Source: Clostridiales bacterium (GTDB lineage: Bacteria; Bacillota; Clostridia; Oscillospirales; Oscillospiraceae). Taken from it: a stretch of 64,000 nt of DNA. Below are positions 10,023-21,722 of this stretch, in pieces. The translations under genes and the position numbers were made by a program. The notes under the pieces were generated by a model, which worked only from the letters and a program-made list of their open reading frames with translations, did not search any database and had not been told where the DNA came from. The stretch covers positions 1-64,000 of the forward strand of contig QAMJ01000020.1 of NCBI GenBank assembly GCA_003150355.1. The letters run 5' to 3'. The stretch's first letter is position 1; every line of letters begins with the position of its first letter.

Positions 10023-10043
10023 GGGCTGCACCCTTGGCATTTG

Positions 10044-10538
10044 TTTTTCTTATGCGGCCTTTTCGCAGTGTTTCACTGCCGGTCACTCCGTGGGCATACT
10101 TTCTGTATGAACAGAAAGTATGCAAAGAATCACAAAAGGGGCGGGGATTGCGTTTTCCCCGCCCCTTTTGAATCCCCACCCTTGAACCGCCGAAGAGAAA
10201 CCGTGCGCGGTTTCCCTTCGATTCCTTCCAAGGATGGCAAAGCTTAGGCTAACCAGCGTCGTTTTTTTTACCAAGTTTATTTTTGCAAAAAAGTCTGTCG
10301 GCAATGTTAAACATTGCACCATCCTCAGGGGGTTCCAGAAGGGGGATCGCAATCCCACTTCTGTCGTTGCGGATGAGGGCTCATTCAAATAAAAAGTCGC
10401 GACAGCCGCCCAGCGGCTTAGTCCCTTTAGGGGAAACACCCTCTCCCTGTGCGTGTCTTTGGTGACTTTCTCCACGTCGAGAAAGTCACCCTGCGGAGCA
10501 ACCAGCAGTTGGTCACCGCGAAAGAGCCATATCAAAAA
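10044..10538. repeat. Structured non-coding repeat, element A copy 1
   Basis: This gene-free stretch is homologous to 42527-43108. Its ends are imperfect inverted repeats: TTTTTCTTATGCGGCCTTTT on the left and, reading the minus strand from 10538, TTTTTGATATGGCTCTTTCG. Inside are strong hairpins: GCATACTTTCTG with CAGAAAGTATGC (about 10098-10127), a stem AAAGGGGCGGGGA with TCCCCGCCCCTTT (about 10136-10169), GAAG-GAAACCG with CGGTTTC-CTTC (about 10191-10218), and GGTGACTTTCTC with GAGAAAGTCACC (about 10460-10490). Long open frames across it have no coding character. See findings for the compensatory changes against copy 2. Confidence 0.75.
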
Positions 10539-10633
10539 CGCTGCAATGCCCAGTCCACGGCGCGTCTCCCGCATCTCCCCCACCAAAATCATAAAACCTG
10601 CTTCCGCGCAAAACAGAAGCAGGTTTGTTGTTT

Positions 10634-11206
10634 TCATTTCACCGGTTTTATATCCAGCATTTTCTCCATCGTGAACACGGTGAGAAAGCGCGAATAGAAG
10701 TCCGGAATGATCCTCTGCGCCACCGGCGTTATATCGGTCTTTCCCTTTATCTGCTTCACAAGCAGATTCGCCTTGACGCCGCTTATCGTGTAGTTGCTCT
10801 CGATCTCCTCATAGCCGAAGCGGTTGAAGAATTTGCGCAGCTTCCTGAGCCTGTCGGGATCCGGATCCTCAAACTCCGTCAGCTCCGCGATGATCCCCTG
10901 CTTGTCGGCATAGCGCTTGTTTATCAGGCGCATGATCTGTATTCCAAGCCCCTGACCGCGGCACCACGGCATGACCGCCAGATACTTCAGCAGCACATAG
11001 CCGTAAAGGTTTTTCGTCGCGACGAGCGCATAGCCCGCGTCCATGCCGCTGTCCTCATCGTAGGCGATCAGCAGCTCAAGCGAGCCGTTCATCATGCCCT
11101 TGTGGATCGCGATCTTCGGCAGCAGCTCCTCGCTGTCAAAGTCCATTTCGATCAGGGTAAAATAGCGCTCAAGGTCTCTGTGTCCGCCCTTTTTAATGTT
11201 CAGCAT
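10634..11206 (-). CDS. GNAT-family N-acetyltransferase
   Basis: A 190-residue acetyltransferase with the acetyl-CoA-binding motif RGQGLG after the strand YVLLKYLAVMP, as in GNAT motif A. The substrate is unknown. The start is ATG 11206, preceded by GGGGGG; this ATG lies inside the last codons of the ABC transporter gene, so the two overlap by 14 bases and are translationally coupled. The residues after about 140 do not match a domain I recognise. Confidence 0.85.
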   Translation of the reverse strand: MLNIKKGGHRDLERYFTLIEMDFDSEELLPKIAIHKGMMNGSLELLIAYDEDSGMDAGYALVATKNLYGYVLLKYLAVMPWCRGQGLGIQIMRLINKRYADKQGIIAELTEFEDPDPDRLRKLRKFFNRFGYEEIESNYTISGVKANLLVKQIKGKTDITPVAQRIIPDFYSRFLTVFTMEKMLDIKPVK

Positions 11207-12965
11207 TGTCGTTCCCCCCACTATGTTTATCCAAGGACTGTGCTCTGCACAGCTCGGCGTATGCTCCGTTCTTCGCCATAAGCTCGTCATGGCTGCCCAT
11301 TTCGATGATATGTTCATCCTCGATAACAGCTATTCTGTCGGCATTGCGCACGGTCGAGAGCCGGTGCGCGATGATTATCGTCGTGCGCCCCTCGCTGAGC
11401 TTGTCGAAGGCGTTCTGTATCCTCTGCTCTGTCACGGTGTCGAGCGCGCTTGTCGCCTCGTCGAGTATGAGTATCTTCGGGTTCTTGAGGAAAACGCGGG
11501 CGATGGATATGCGCTGCTTCTGCCCGCCGGAGAGCATCACTCCGCGCTCGCCGATATAGGTATCGTAGCCGTCGGGCATCTCCATGATCTCGCTGTGTAT
11601 CTCGGCTCTGACCGCCGCGGCGACGATTTCCTCGTCCGTCGCGTCCGGCCGGCCGTAGCGGATGTTCTCGCGTATCGTCCCGGCGAACATGAACACATCC
11701 TGCTGTATCATGCCGATGTTTTTCCTCAGGCTCGCCTGTGTCACATCGCGCACGTCCGTCCCGTCGACTGTCACACTGCCTGAGCTCACGTCGTAGAAGC
11801 GCGGCAGAAGCTGGCACAGCGTCGTCTTGCCGCCGCCCGAGGGACCGACTACCGCAAGGCTCTGTCCCGGCTCGATGCGGAAGCTCACGTTTTCAAGCAC
11901 CGGCACACCATTTCCGTAGTCGAAGCAGACGTCCTTGTATTCTATCTCGCCGCGGACGCTGTCCAGGACCTTAGCGTCGGGCTTATCCTTCACTGTCGGC
12001 TCAGTGCGCATGACCTCAAGGAAGCGCTCAAAGCCCGCCGCGCCCTGCATATAGGTCTCTGAGAACTGCACAAGGCGCTTCACCGGGGATATGAAAGTGG
12101 AGACATAGAGCGTAAATGTGATGAGGTCTATGTAATTCATATCTCCGCGCATGATGAGCAGCCCGCCGAAAGCGACTATTGCGACCTGCATGATGCTTGT
12201 CGTAAACTCCATGCCGCTCATGTACATGCCCATTGCCTTGTAGTAGTTCACCTTCGCGCCGCGGAAGAGGTCATTTGCCTTGTCGAATTTATTGTTCTCC
12301 TGATCCTCATTGGCAAAGGCCTTCGCCGTGCGGATACCGGATATGCTGCTTTCGATGGCGGAATATATCTCCGCCGTCTTGCGCTTGACCTCGACATTTG
12401 CCCGCCTCATGCTCCCGCGCTGCGACAGCGTGAACCACAGGCCGAGCGGCAGAATTATCGTCAGCACCAGCGCGAGCCGCCACTCCATCGTGAACATCAC
12501 TGCCAGCGCTCCGAGTATCGTCAGCGCGCAGATCAATATGTTTTCTGGGCCGTGGTGTGCAAGCTCCGTCACCTCGAACAGGTCGCTCGTGATATGGCTC
12601 ATCAGCGCGCCCGTGCGGTTCTTGTCATAGAAGCTGCACGAAAGATCCTGCATGTGCGAGAAAACGTCCTTGCGCATGTCCGCTTCGACAAGCACGCCCA
12701 TCCTGTGCCCGATGACCGTTATCACGTAGTACAGCACGCCCTTGAGCACATAGGCCAGCGCCATGATGAGCATGATGATAAAGAATGTCCTGTACAAATT
12801 CTGCGGCAGCAGCGTTTTCATCGACTGCCTTGATACGTACGGGAAAACAAGGTCAATCACCGATACCAGCACCGCGCAGACCATGTCTATCGCGAAGAGC
12901 TTTTTCTGCCCGGCGATATAGGATATAAAGACCTTTATCGGTTTGTCGTTATAGTTCTTTTTCAT
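11193..12965 (-). CDS. ABC exporter, fused permease/ATPase (MsbA/BmrA-type half transporter)
   Basis: A 590-residue half transporter: N-terminal six-helix exporter domain (about residues 15-310) and C-terminal nucleotide-binding domain with Walker [10 protein letters not shown], signature LSGGQ, Walker [13 protein letters not shown] and switch histidine in IIIAHRLS. It should act as a homodimer exporting a lipid, drug or peptide. ATG 12965 overlaps the rnhA stop (ATGA) and is preferred over longer in-frame starts that would run through rnhA. Confidence 0.95.
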   Translation of the reverse strand: MKKNYNDKPIKVFISYIAGQKKLFAIDMVCAVLVSVIDLVFPYVSRQSMKTLLPQNLYRTFFIIMLIMALAYVLKGVLYYVITVIGHRMGVLVEADMRKDVFSHMQDLSCSFYDKNRTGALMSHITSDLFEVTELAHHGPENILICALTILGALAVMFTMEWRLALVLTIILPLGLWFTLSQRGSMRRANVEVKRKTAEIYSAIESSISGIRTAKAFANEDQENNKFDKANDLFRGAKVNYYKAMGMYMSGMEFTTSIMQVAIVAFGGLLIMRGDMNYIDLITFTLYVSTFISPVKRLVQFSETYMQGAAGFERFLEVMRTEPTVKDKPDAKVLDSVRGEIEYKDVCFDYGNGVPVLENVSFRIEPGQSLAVVGPSGGGKTTLCQLLPRFYDVSSGSVTVDGTDVRDVTQASLRKNIGMIQQDVFMFAGTIRENIRYGRPDATDEEIVAAAVRAEIHSEIMEMPDGYDTYIGERGVMLSGGQKQRISIARVFLKNPKILILDEATSALDTVTEQRIQNAFDKLSEGRTTIIIAHRLSTVRNADRIAVIEDEHIIEMGSHDELMAKNGAYAELCRAQSLDKHSGGNDNAEH

Positions 12966-13411
12966 TTTGCTCCGCTTGCATATCTGTCCCTCTGCTCCAC
13001 GGCAAGCGCGTCGCAGCGGTTGTTGTATTCGTTGTCGGCGTGTCCCTTTACCCAGTGGTAGTGCATCTCGTGCTTTTCGCACAGCTCAAGCAGCTGCGCC
13101 CATAGGTCTGGGTTGAGCGCGGGCTTTTTATCGGACTTCACCCAGCCGCGCGCGCGCCATGAGCGCGCCCAGCCCTTTTCAAGCGCGTCAATGACATATT
13201 TTGAATCCGAGTACAGCTCCACAGCGCAGCTCTCCTTGAGTGCCGAGAGCGCAGAGATCACACCGGTCAGCTCCATGCGGTTGTTCGTCGTCTGCGCCGC
13301 GCCGCCGGAAAGCTCCTTCTCAGCGCCGTTATAGCGCAGTATCGCCCCCCAGCCGCCCGGGCCGGGGTTGCCGCTGCAAGCTCCATCGGTGTAAATTGTA
13401 ACTGTTTTCAT
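12962..13411 (-). CDS. rnhA: Ribonuclease HI
   Basis: Degrades the RNA strand of RNA-DNA hybrids. The 149-residue protein has the family signatures [17 protein letters not shown] (first catalytic Asp), [13 protein letters not shown] (catalytic Glu), [13 protein letters not shown] (catalytic Asp) and [15 protein letters not shown] (catalytic His/Asp region). It sits between the SHOCT protein (3-base gap) and the ABC exporter (ATGA overlap). Confidence 0.98.
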   Translation of the reverse strand: MKTVTIYTDGACSGNPGPGGWGAILRYNGAEKELSGGAAQTTNNRMELTGVISALSALKESCAVELYSDSKYVIDALEKGWARSWRARGWVKSDKKPALNPDLWAQLLELCEKHEMHYHWVKGHADNEYNNRCDALAVEQRDRYASGAK

Positions 13412-13414
13412 TCG

Positions 13415-13819
13415 TCAAAGATCATCCGGGATGTCCATCTGCGCATATCTCTCGCGCATGAACTTGTATTCATCGCGGTCGATAATGCCGTTTTTCAGGA
13501 AGCTGTCAAGCTGCGCATAGTACTTCTCCCTGCCGCGCAGAGTATTCACGCACTCACTGCCGTCAGAGTGGAAATGGATCTCCGGTACAAAGCTTACGTG
13601 CCTGCCTTCTCTGTGCGGCTGCTCGGTGCTTGCCGTGCCTGTAGCCTTCGGTTTCAGCTTACGCACCAGAAGCACCGCGATGCCGACAATGACCGCGATG
13701 AATATCAGGATGCCCAAGCCCTCGGCAGAGTCCGCGAACTCCACAAGGAAGACTATTACTATCGCGGCAATGACGCCGAGCGGATTATATTTTTTATTCT
13801 TTCTTCTGTCATTATTCAC
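13415..13819 (-). CDS. Membrane protein with C-terminal SHOCT-like domain (134 aa)
   Basis: Two adjacent hydrophobic segments (about residues 13-52) are followed by a soluble linker and a C-terminal motif YYAQLDSFLKNGIIDRDEYK that fits the short SHOCT oligomerisation module (L..L...G.I...EF). Function unknown. First gene of the SHOCT-rnhA-ABC-GNAT set, starting 30 bases after gyrA. Confidence 0.7.
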   Translation of the reverse strand: MNNDRRKNKKYNPLGVIAAIVIVFLVEFADSAEGLGILIFIAVIVGIAVLLVRKLKPKATGTASTEQPHREGRHVSFVPEIHFHSDGSECVNTLRGREKYYAQLDSFLKNGIIDRDEYKFMRERYAQMDIPDDL

Positions 13820-13849
13820 GCCGGTTCTCCTTTACACGTTCGCCGTCGT

Positions 13850-16369
<2,520 letters not shown>

Positions 16370-16389
16370 TAAAATCCTCCATGCGGTTT

Positions 16390-16575
16390 CCCCGCATAAA
16401 TAGTCATTAAACCCTTGCGGAATTTTTCGCCCTGCAAGGCGAAAAATAATTCAAATTCATTTTTCGTGGGGGCGTGTACCTCACGAAAAATACTTCTCGC
16501 TCAGAGAGTGTCGAGCGAAGCGAGGCGCGGGTCTGAGCGCAAACTCTCTCAACAAAAAGCTTGCTTTTTGTTGAA
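16390..16575. repeat. Hairpin-rich gyrB-gyrA intergenic region
   Basis: Four inverted repeats in tandem: TTTTTCGCC with GGCGAAAAA (about 16424-16446), ATTTTTCGTG with CACGAAAAAT (about 16459-16491), an outer AGAGAGT/ACTCTCT stem (16503-16550), and CAACAAAAAGC with GCTTTTTGTTG (about 16550-16573). No ORF. Transcription of gyrA after gyrB would cross all of these. Confidence 0.55.
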
Positions 16576-16579
16576 TTGT

Positions 16580-18511
16580 TTATATATCGAGGTTCACGAC
16601 ATACTTTGCGTTCTGCTCGATCCACTCGCGGCGCGGCTCGACGTCCTCGCCCATGAGCACGGTAAAGACCTGATCTGCGTGTATCGCATCGTTGAGTGTG
16701 ATGCGGCGCAGTGAGCGCGTCTGCGGGTCCATCGTCGTCTCCCACAGCTCGTGCGGGTCCATTTCGCCGAGACCCTTGAAGCGGCTGATGTCGACCTTGG
16801 CGTTCGGGTTATCCTCGCGCATCTCGGCGCTTATCTTGTCGCGCTGCTCGTCGGAGTATGCCACGCGCTGGGTCTTGCCTCGCGAGAGCTTATAGAGCGG
16901 CGGCACTGCGGAATAGACATAGCCGTGCTCGATAAGCGGACGCATATAGCGGAAGAAGAATGTCAGCAGCAGAGTGCGGATATGTGAGCCGTCAACATCG
17001 GCATCGGCCATGATGATGATCTTGTGATATCTGAGCTTTTCGATATTGAACTCGTCGCCGATCCCCGCGCCGAGCGCGACGATGAGCGGATAGAGCTTGT
17101 CGTTTCCGTATATCTTATCAGCTCTCGCCTTCTCGACGTTGAGCATCTTGCCCCACATGGCGAGTATCGCCTGGAAGCGCGAGTCGCGCCCCTGAATAGC
17201 GGAGCCTGCGGCGCTGTCGCCCTCGACGATGTATATCTCGCACAGCGACGGGTCGCGCTCGTTGCAGTCCTGGAGCTTATCGGGCATCTGCCCGCTCTCA
17301 AGTCCGGTCTTGCGGCGGACGGACTCTTTGGCCTTTCTCGCGGCCTCGCGCGCGCGGTTTGCCATCATCGCCTTTTCGAGTATGGCCCTAGCCGCCGCGG
17401 GGTGCTCTTCAAAATATACCGTCAGCTGGTCGTTCACGACCGAGTCGACAAGCGTCCTTATATAGGCGTTGCCGAGCTTCTGCTTGGTCTGTCCCTCGAA
17501 TTGCGCCTCAGGCAGCTTCACGGATATGACCGCCGCAATGCCCTCGCGCACATCGTCACCGGAGACCTTGTCGTCTCCCTTGATGATGTTGTTCTTCTGC
17601 CCGTAGGCGTTTATAACTCTCGTGAGCGCGGTCTTGAAGCCGGTCTCGTGCATGCCGCCCTCGGGGGTGTGTATGTTGTTTGCGAAGGAGACGAGGTTTT
17701 CGCTGTAGCCGTCGTTATACTGCAAAGCTATCTCGGCTATCGCGTCGCCCTTTTTGCCGGTGAGATAGATAACGTCCTGATGTATCGGTGTCTTGTGCTG
17801 GTTGAGCCATGCGACAAATTCCTTTATGCCGCCGTCGTAGCACATTATCTCCGCCTGCTCCTTGCCCTCGCGCTTATCCTCCATCGCGATGGTGAGGCCG
17901 CCGTTTAGGAATGCCTGCTCGCGCAGCCATGTATGCAGCGTTTCATAGTCGTAGACCGTGTCGTCGAACATCTCGGGGTCGGGCTTAAAGCGCACGGTGG
18001 TGCCGGTCCTGTCCGTCGTACCGACGACGTTTATGCTCTCGGTGATGCCGCCGCGGGAGAACTTCATCTGATATATCTTGCCGTCCCTGTGTACCTGTAC
18101 CTCGAGCCACTCAGACAGAGCGTTGACGACCGATGCGCCGACGCCGTGCAGACCGCCGGAGACCTTATAGCCCCCTCCGCCGAACTTACCGCCCGCGTGC
18201 AGCACGGTAAACACGACCTCAAGCGCGCTCTTGCCGGTCTGTTCCTGTATATCGACGGGGATGCCTCGGCCGTTATCGCACACGCAGATAATGTCGCCCT
18301 CTTCTATCGTCACGGTGATGCCGGTGCAGAAGCCCGCCAGAGCCTCGTCGATGGAGTTGTCGACGATCTCATACACAAGGTGATGCAGACCCGACAGCGA
18401 TGTCGAGCCTATATACATACCAGGGCGCTTTCTTACGGCCTCAAGTCCCTCAAGGACCTGGATCTGCGAAGCATCATATTCTGACGCTTGATTTTTGATG
18501 TTATCAGACAT
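16580..18511 (-). CDS. gyrB: DNA gyrase subunit B
   Basis: ATPase subunit of gyrase. GHKL ATPase motifs ([37 protein letters not shown]), the Toprim acidic triad (EGDSAAGSA and DADVDGSHI) and the C-terminal GyrB tail are all present. The segment normally PL(K/R)GKILNVEKAR reads [13 protein letters not shown], so the residue aligned with E. coli Lys447 is tryptophan (codon at 17153-17155). Start chosen at ATG 18511, which has GGAG at proper spacing; an in-frame ATG at 18523 would place that ribosome-binding site inside the gene. Confidence 0.97.
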   Translation of the reverse strand: MSDNIKNQASEYDASQIQVLEGLEAVRKRPGMYIGSTSLSGLHHLVYEIVDNSIDEALAGFCTGITVTIEEGDIICVCDNGRGIPVDIQEQTGKSALEVVFTVLHAGGKFGGGGYKVSGGLHGVGASVVNALSEWLEVQVHRDGKIYQMKFSRGGITESINVVGTTDRTGTTVRFKPDPEMFDDTVYDYETLHTWLREQAFLNGGLTIAMEDKREGKEQAEIMCYDGGIKEFVAWLNQHKTPIHQDVIYLTGKKGDAIAEIALQYNDGYSENLVSFANNIHTPEGGMHETGFKTALTRVINAYGQKNNIIKGDDKVSGDDVREGIAAVISVKLPEAQFEGQTKQKLGNAYIRTLVDSVVNDQLTVYFEEHPAAARAILEKAMMANRAREAARKAKESVRRKTGLESGQMPDKLQDCNERDPSLCEIYIVEGDSAAGSAIQGRDSRFQAILAMWGKMLNVEKARADKIYGNDKLYPLIVALGAGIGDEFNIEKLRYHKIIIMADADVDGSHIRTLLLTFFFRYMRPLIEHGYVYSAVPPLYKLSRGKTQRVAYSDEQRDKISAEMREDNPNAKVDISRFKGLGEMDPHELWETTMDPQTRSLRRITLNDAIHADQVFTVLMGEDVEPRREWIEQNAKYVVNLDI

Positions 18512-18553
18512 ACGTTTCTCCATTCCGTGCGGGGCAGCCCCCGCCGTTTACTA

Positions 18554-18811
18554 TTACAACAGCCCTGACTCCGCGCGCTTCAGCAGCGTCGCAGAAGCCA
18601 TCTGGCTCAGATAAAGTATCTTCTTGTTTCCCGACCGGCACACGACAAAGGACTTTGGTATATCCTCGCTGGCGTTCACGACCTCGCCGGCCTTTTCCGC
18701 CATCGTCAGATACTTTCTTGTCAGGTGCGACTGGCTTGTAATGTCCAGGTCGAATATCCCGACGATATCCTCAGTGCTCACGATCTTACCTTTTCCGAGA
18801 TGCAGGTACAT
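18554..18811 (-). CDS. remB: RemB-like extracellular matrix regulator (DUF370, YaaB)
   Basis: An 85-residue protein beginning MYLHLGKGKIVSTEDIVGIFDLD, the typical N-terminus of the RemA/RemB family, and positioned between recF and gyrB exactly as yaaB is in Bacillus. RemA-type relatives bind DNA and activate matrix genes; the role here is inferred from family and position. Start ATG 18811 lies 12 bases from the left end of repeat element B. Confidence 0.9.
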   Translation of the reverse strand: MYLHLGKGKIVSTEDIVGIFDLDITSQSHLTRKYLTMAEKAGEVVNASEDIPKSFVVCRSGNKKILYLSQMASATLLKRAESGLL

Positions 18812-18821
18812 CAGCTTATCC

Positions 18822-19039
18822 TACCATCAATTTACAAGGACACACACGGTTTTGACGGGCAGAAAAACGCCCATGCCGCTTCAAAGCCCTTGCCAATACA
18901 CAAAGTATTGCCTGCGGGCTTTTCATTGCCTGAACGCTTTTCTGCTCCGGCAAAACTGCTGCGCACCTGACAGTGATGGATTTTTATGTGATTTTTGGTT
19001 TTTGAGTCGCAGGCGTATGTGCTCTTGTCACTTGATGGT
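18822..19039. mobile_element. MITE-like element B, copy 1, inserted at the 3' end of recF
   Basis: Ends are imperfect inverted repeats: TACCATCAATTTACAAGG on the left (18822-18839), and on the minus strand from 19039 ACCATCAAGTGACAAGAGCA. The interior (about 18850-19015) is highly similar to the minus strand of 42690-42850 and contains its own long inverted repeat (GTTTTGACGGGCAGAAAA at about 18850 with TTTTCTGCTCCGGCAAAAC at about 18933). No transposase is encoded. Its right terminus supplies the last three codons and stop of recF (19028-19039). Confidence 0.75.
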
Positions 19040-20128
19040 TCCCTCGCTTATAAACAGCACTCTGCCGCCTGTGCGCTTGGATATGCCCTCGTCCTCGCAG
19101 CAGCTTATAAGCGTCTGCCCGCCGCCTATGCGGTTGAGCACGAACTCCTGCCGCTTTGTGTCAAGCTCGGAGAGCACATCATCAAGCAGCAGCACCGGGT
19201 ACTCTCCGGTCTCCGCTAAGAATATCTCGCGCTCGGCAAGCTTTATCGACAGCGCCGCCGTCCTCGTCTGCCCCTGGGAAGCAAAGCTTCTCGCGGCAGT
19301 GCCGTTTATGAATATCTCAAGGTCGTCCTTATGCGCGCCGGTGAGGCACTGCGCGCTCTCAAGCTCCGCTTGACGGTGCTTCTCCTGATGCTCGCAGATA
19401 TCGTAGTATATCTCCCTCGCGCTCGCAAACGGATCCTTCACGGTGCTGACGGTCTTGTATTTTATCTCCAGCTCCTCAAGGGAGTTCGAGAAATCTTTGT
19501 GTATCGGAGCCGCGGCCTGATCGAGCCTCGCGGAAAAAGCCGCTCTATAGCGTATGAGCTGTGCCGACGCGCGGCACATCCCGTCGGAAAACTCATCCAG
19601 CGTTTCGAGCAGCGAGGGCTTATCGCGCCAGTCCTTGAGTATGCGCGTCTTGTGCTCATACAGTCGGTTGAACTCAGCAAGATACTCCGCGTACCTTGGG
19701 CGTATCTGACTTATCGCGTTGTCGAGGAGCCTGCGCCGCACGGCCGCGCCGTCCTTTATGAGGTTCAGGTCGTCCGGACAGAACAGCACCGTGTTCACCG
19801 TGTCGGCAAGCTCGCCCGCTGTTTTCTTCACGCCGTTTACAAGTATCTTTTTTCCCTGACCGGGGCGCAGCTGTATGTTTATCGTCTGCTCCCGCTCATG
19901 GCTGTAAACGTCCGCCAATATATCCGCGCCCGAATACCCGAAGCCTACAAGCTCGCGGTCAAAGCGCGTGCGGAAGCTCCTGCCGCAGGAGAGCGTATAC
20001 ACCGCTTCCAGCAGATTGGTCTTGCCCTGCGCGTTCTGGCCGGATATCACGTTCGTCCCCGGCGCAAACTCAACGGTCTCAAAATCGTAATTGCGAAAGC
20101 CGTTGAGCGCGATCTTCCTGATTATCAT
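19028..20128 (-). CDS. recF: DNA replication and repair protein RecF
   Basis: SMC-like ATPase that loads RecA at gaps. 366 residues with Walker A SGQNAQGKTN, the signature region LTGAHKDDLE and Walker B PVLLLDDVLSELD. Normal family length. Its final residues Thr-Ile-Lys and the TGA stop are contributed by the inverted terminus of repeat element B, so the original C-terminus may have been slightly different. Overlaps the yaaA stop by 4 bases at its start. Confidence 0.97.
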   Translation of the reverse strand: MIIRKIALNGFRNYDFETVEFAPGTNVISGQNAQGKTNLLEAVYTLSCGRSFRTRFDRELVGFGYSGADILADVYSHEREQTINIQLRPGQGKKILVNGVKKTAGELADTVNTVLFCPDDLNLIKDGAAVRRRLLDNAISQIRPRYAEYLAEFNRLYEHKTRILKDWRDKPSLLETLDEFSDGMCRASAQLIRYRAAFSARLDQAAAPIHKDFSNSLEELEIKYKTVSTVKDPFASAREIYYDICEHQEKHRQAELESAQCLTGAHKDDLEIFINGTAARSFASQGQTRTAALSIKLAEREIFLAETGEYPVLLLDDVLSELDTKRQEFVLNRIGGGQTLISCCEDEGISKRTGGRVLFISEGTIK

Positions 20129-20337
20129 TCCTTGACCACTTCAAAGCTCATCCCCTGAAAATCTACCTTGTCGCCGGGATGCAGCTTTTTTCCGCGCTGG
20201 GTGCAGACCTCGCCGTTAACGAACACAAGTCCCTCGTTTATGACGAACTTTGCTTCGCCGCCGGTGCCGACTGCCGCCGCAAATTTGAGCAGCGAATCCA
20301 GCTTTATAAATTCCGTATCTATAGCTATTTTTTCCAT
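20125..20337 (-). CDS. yaaA: S4-domain RNA-binding protein YaaA
   Basis: A 70-residue single S4-like domain protein (LDSLLKFAAAVGTGGEAKFV, then GLVFVNGEVCTQRGKKLHPGD), the usual small protein between dnaN and recF in Firmicutes. The stop overlaps the recF start (ATGA). Confidence 0.92.
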   Translation of the reverse strand: MEKIAIDTEFIKLDSLLKFAAAVGTGGEAKFVINEGLVFVNGEVCTQRGKKLHPGDKVDFQGMSFEVVKE

Positions 20338-20355
20338 TTTTTTCTTTTCCCAACC

Positions 20356-21462
20356 TTACGCGTGTAACCTGACCGGAAGCACCATATAGGTGAAGTTCTC
20401 CGTCCCGTCGGCTGCCTTGATGACGCAGGGGGAGGAAGCGGTATTCACGCATACGAAAAGCTCGTCCTTGCCTGCCGCCTTGAGCGCATCCTTGAGGTAC
20501 CTGTCGTTAAAGCCGACCATGAGTCCCTCGCCGTTTCCGTCGCAGGTACAGACGTCGTCCGCGCGGCCTATCGGAGTTACGCACACGCAGTCGATGCTGC
20601 CGTCGTTGAAGGTGATCCTCACAGGGCTTGTGTTCTTCTCGCTGACGATCAGGGACACACGGTCGATGACTGACATAAGCTCCCCTCTGTCGACCTTGAG
20701 CTCGTACTTGAAGCTCTCGGGTATCGAGCGGCGGTAATTGAGAAACTCGCCCTCAAGCCTTCTCGATACAACGACCGTGTCGCCTATCGCGAAGGATATG
20801 TGCTTTTCACCGACCGATATCGATACCGGCGCATCCTCGTCCGCGCATATCTTCTCAACGTCTGAGAGCGTCGAGCCGGGGACAACGAAGCTGCAATTCT
20901 CAAGCTTGGAGCTTTCGAGTTTCTCCGTCCTCTTTGCGAGCCTGTAGCCGTCGACCGAGACAAGCGTCAGCTCGTCCCCCTCTATTTCAAACAGCGTGCC
21001 GGTGTATATCGGTCTGATGTCGTCGGTCGACACCGCAAATATTGTCTGGTTTATCATGCTCTTGAGGATGTTCTGCGGCAGGCTTATATTATTCACCGCG
21101 TCGAACTTCGGCATCTCGGGGTAATCGTCCGGGCTTATGCCGATGATGTTGTACTCACTTTTGCCGCACTTAATATTGACATTGTCCTTTTCGTCGACCG
21201 TGACGGAAACTATCCCGTCCGGCATGCGGCGTATCATCTCTCCGAAGAGCCGCGCCCCGACGACTATCGATCCTCGCTCCGCAACGTCCGCCTCAATACC
21301 GGTGTATATACCTTTCTTCAGGTCATAGCCTGTTATTGTTATCTTGTCATCCGCCTTTATCAGCAGTCCCTCCAGAGCCGGTATGGGGCTCTTGCCTGCG
21401 GTCGCTCTTGATGCTATTGTGCACGCGGACTGAAGCAGATATTTTTCGCATGTGAATTTCAT
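20356..21462 (-). CDS. dnaN: DNA polymerase III beta subunit (sliding clamp)
   Basis: Ring-shaped processivity clamp. 368 residues from the ATG at 21462 (MKFTCEKYLL), which has GGAGGAG 8-10 bases upstream; the longer in-frame start lacks support. The C-terminus ends FTYMVLPVRL, the conserved clamp tail. Located next to oriC. Confidence 0.97.
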   Translation of the reverse strand: MKFTCEKYLLQSACTIASRATAGKSPIPALEGLLIKADDKITITGYDLKKGIYTGIEADVAERGSIVVGARLFGEMIRRMPDGIVSVTVDEKDNVNIKCGKSEYNIIGISPDDYPEMPKFDAVNNISLPQNILKSMINQTIFAVSTDDIRPIYTGTLFEIEGDELTLVSVDGYRLAKRTEKLESSKLENCSFVVPGSTLSDVEKICADEDAPVSISVGEKHISFAIGDTVVVSRRLEGEFLNYRRSIPESFKYELKVDRGELMSVIDRVSLIVSEKNTSPVRITFNDGSIDCVCVTPIGRADDVCTCDGNGEGLMVGFNDRYLKDALKAAGKDELFVCVNTASSPCVIKAADGTENFTYMVLPVRLHA

Positions 21463-21489
21463 TTCGGCTCCTCCTTGCAAATGAAACAA

Positions 21490-21722
21490 ATTCTTCTTTC
21501 TTTTTTATCAATAAATAAATCTATATTTTAAGTAGCTTTAGTAGTAGGCGCTGTGGATTGTGGAAAACAACCTCAAAGCCTTGATTTCAGGGAACTTCTC
21601 CTGTGCCCATTTCTGTGGAAACTTTTCTCTCTTTTAACACAGCTTCACCACACAAATTTTCTCAACACTCATCTATCAACTTTTCAACACCGCTTTTACG
21701 AAAACTTCCACCTATGCTGAGA
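21490..21722. other. Predicted replication origin (oriC) between dnaA and dnaN
   Basis: The non-coding dnaA-dnaN gap contains an AT-rich tract (about 21490-21535) and several matches to the DnaA box TGTGGATAA: TGTGGATTG (21552), TGTGGAAAA (21559) and TGTGGAAAC (21614), plus looser copies on the other strand (TTTTCAACA- and TTCTCAACA-type, 21658-21692). An AT-rich unwinding element beside a DnaA-box cluster next to dnaA is the standard Firmicute arrangement. Matches are degenerate, so exact limits are uncertain. Confidence 0.75.

Noticed and set aside
10083..10637. 184-residue open frame on the minus strand
   Set aside because: It runs across element A, through several perfect hairpins, has no ribosome-binding site, and its similarity to frames at 42891-43136 is explained by DNA homology of the repeat with paired-arm changes, not by protein conservation.
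18624..19373. 249-residue open frame on the plus strand
   Set aside because: It crosses antisense remB, element B and the 3' end of recF. The part resembling a frame at 42604-42846 is element B itself.
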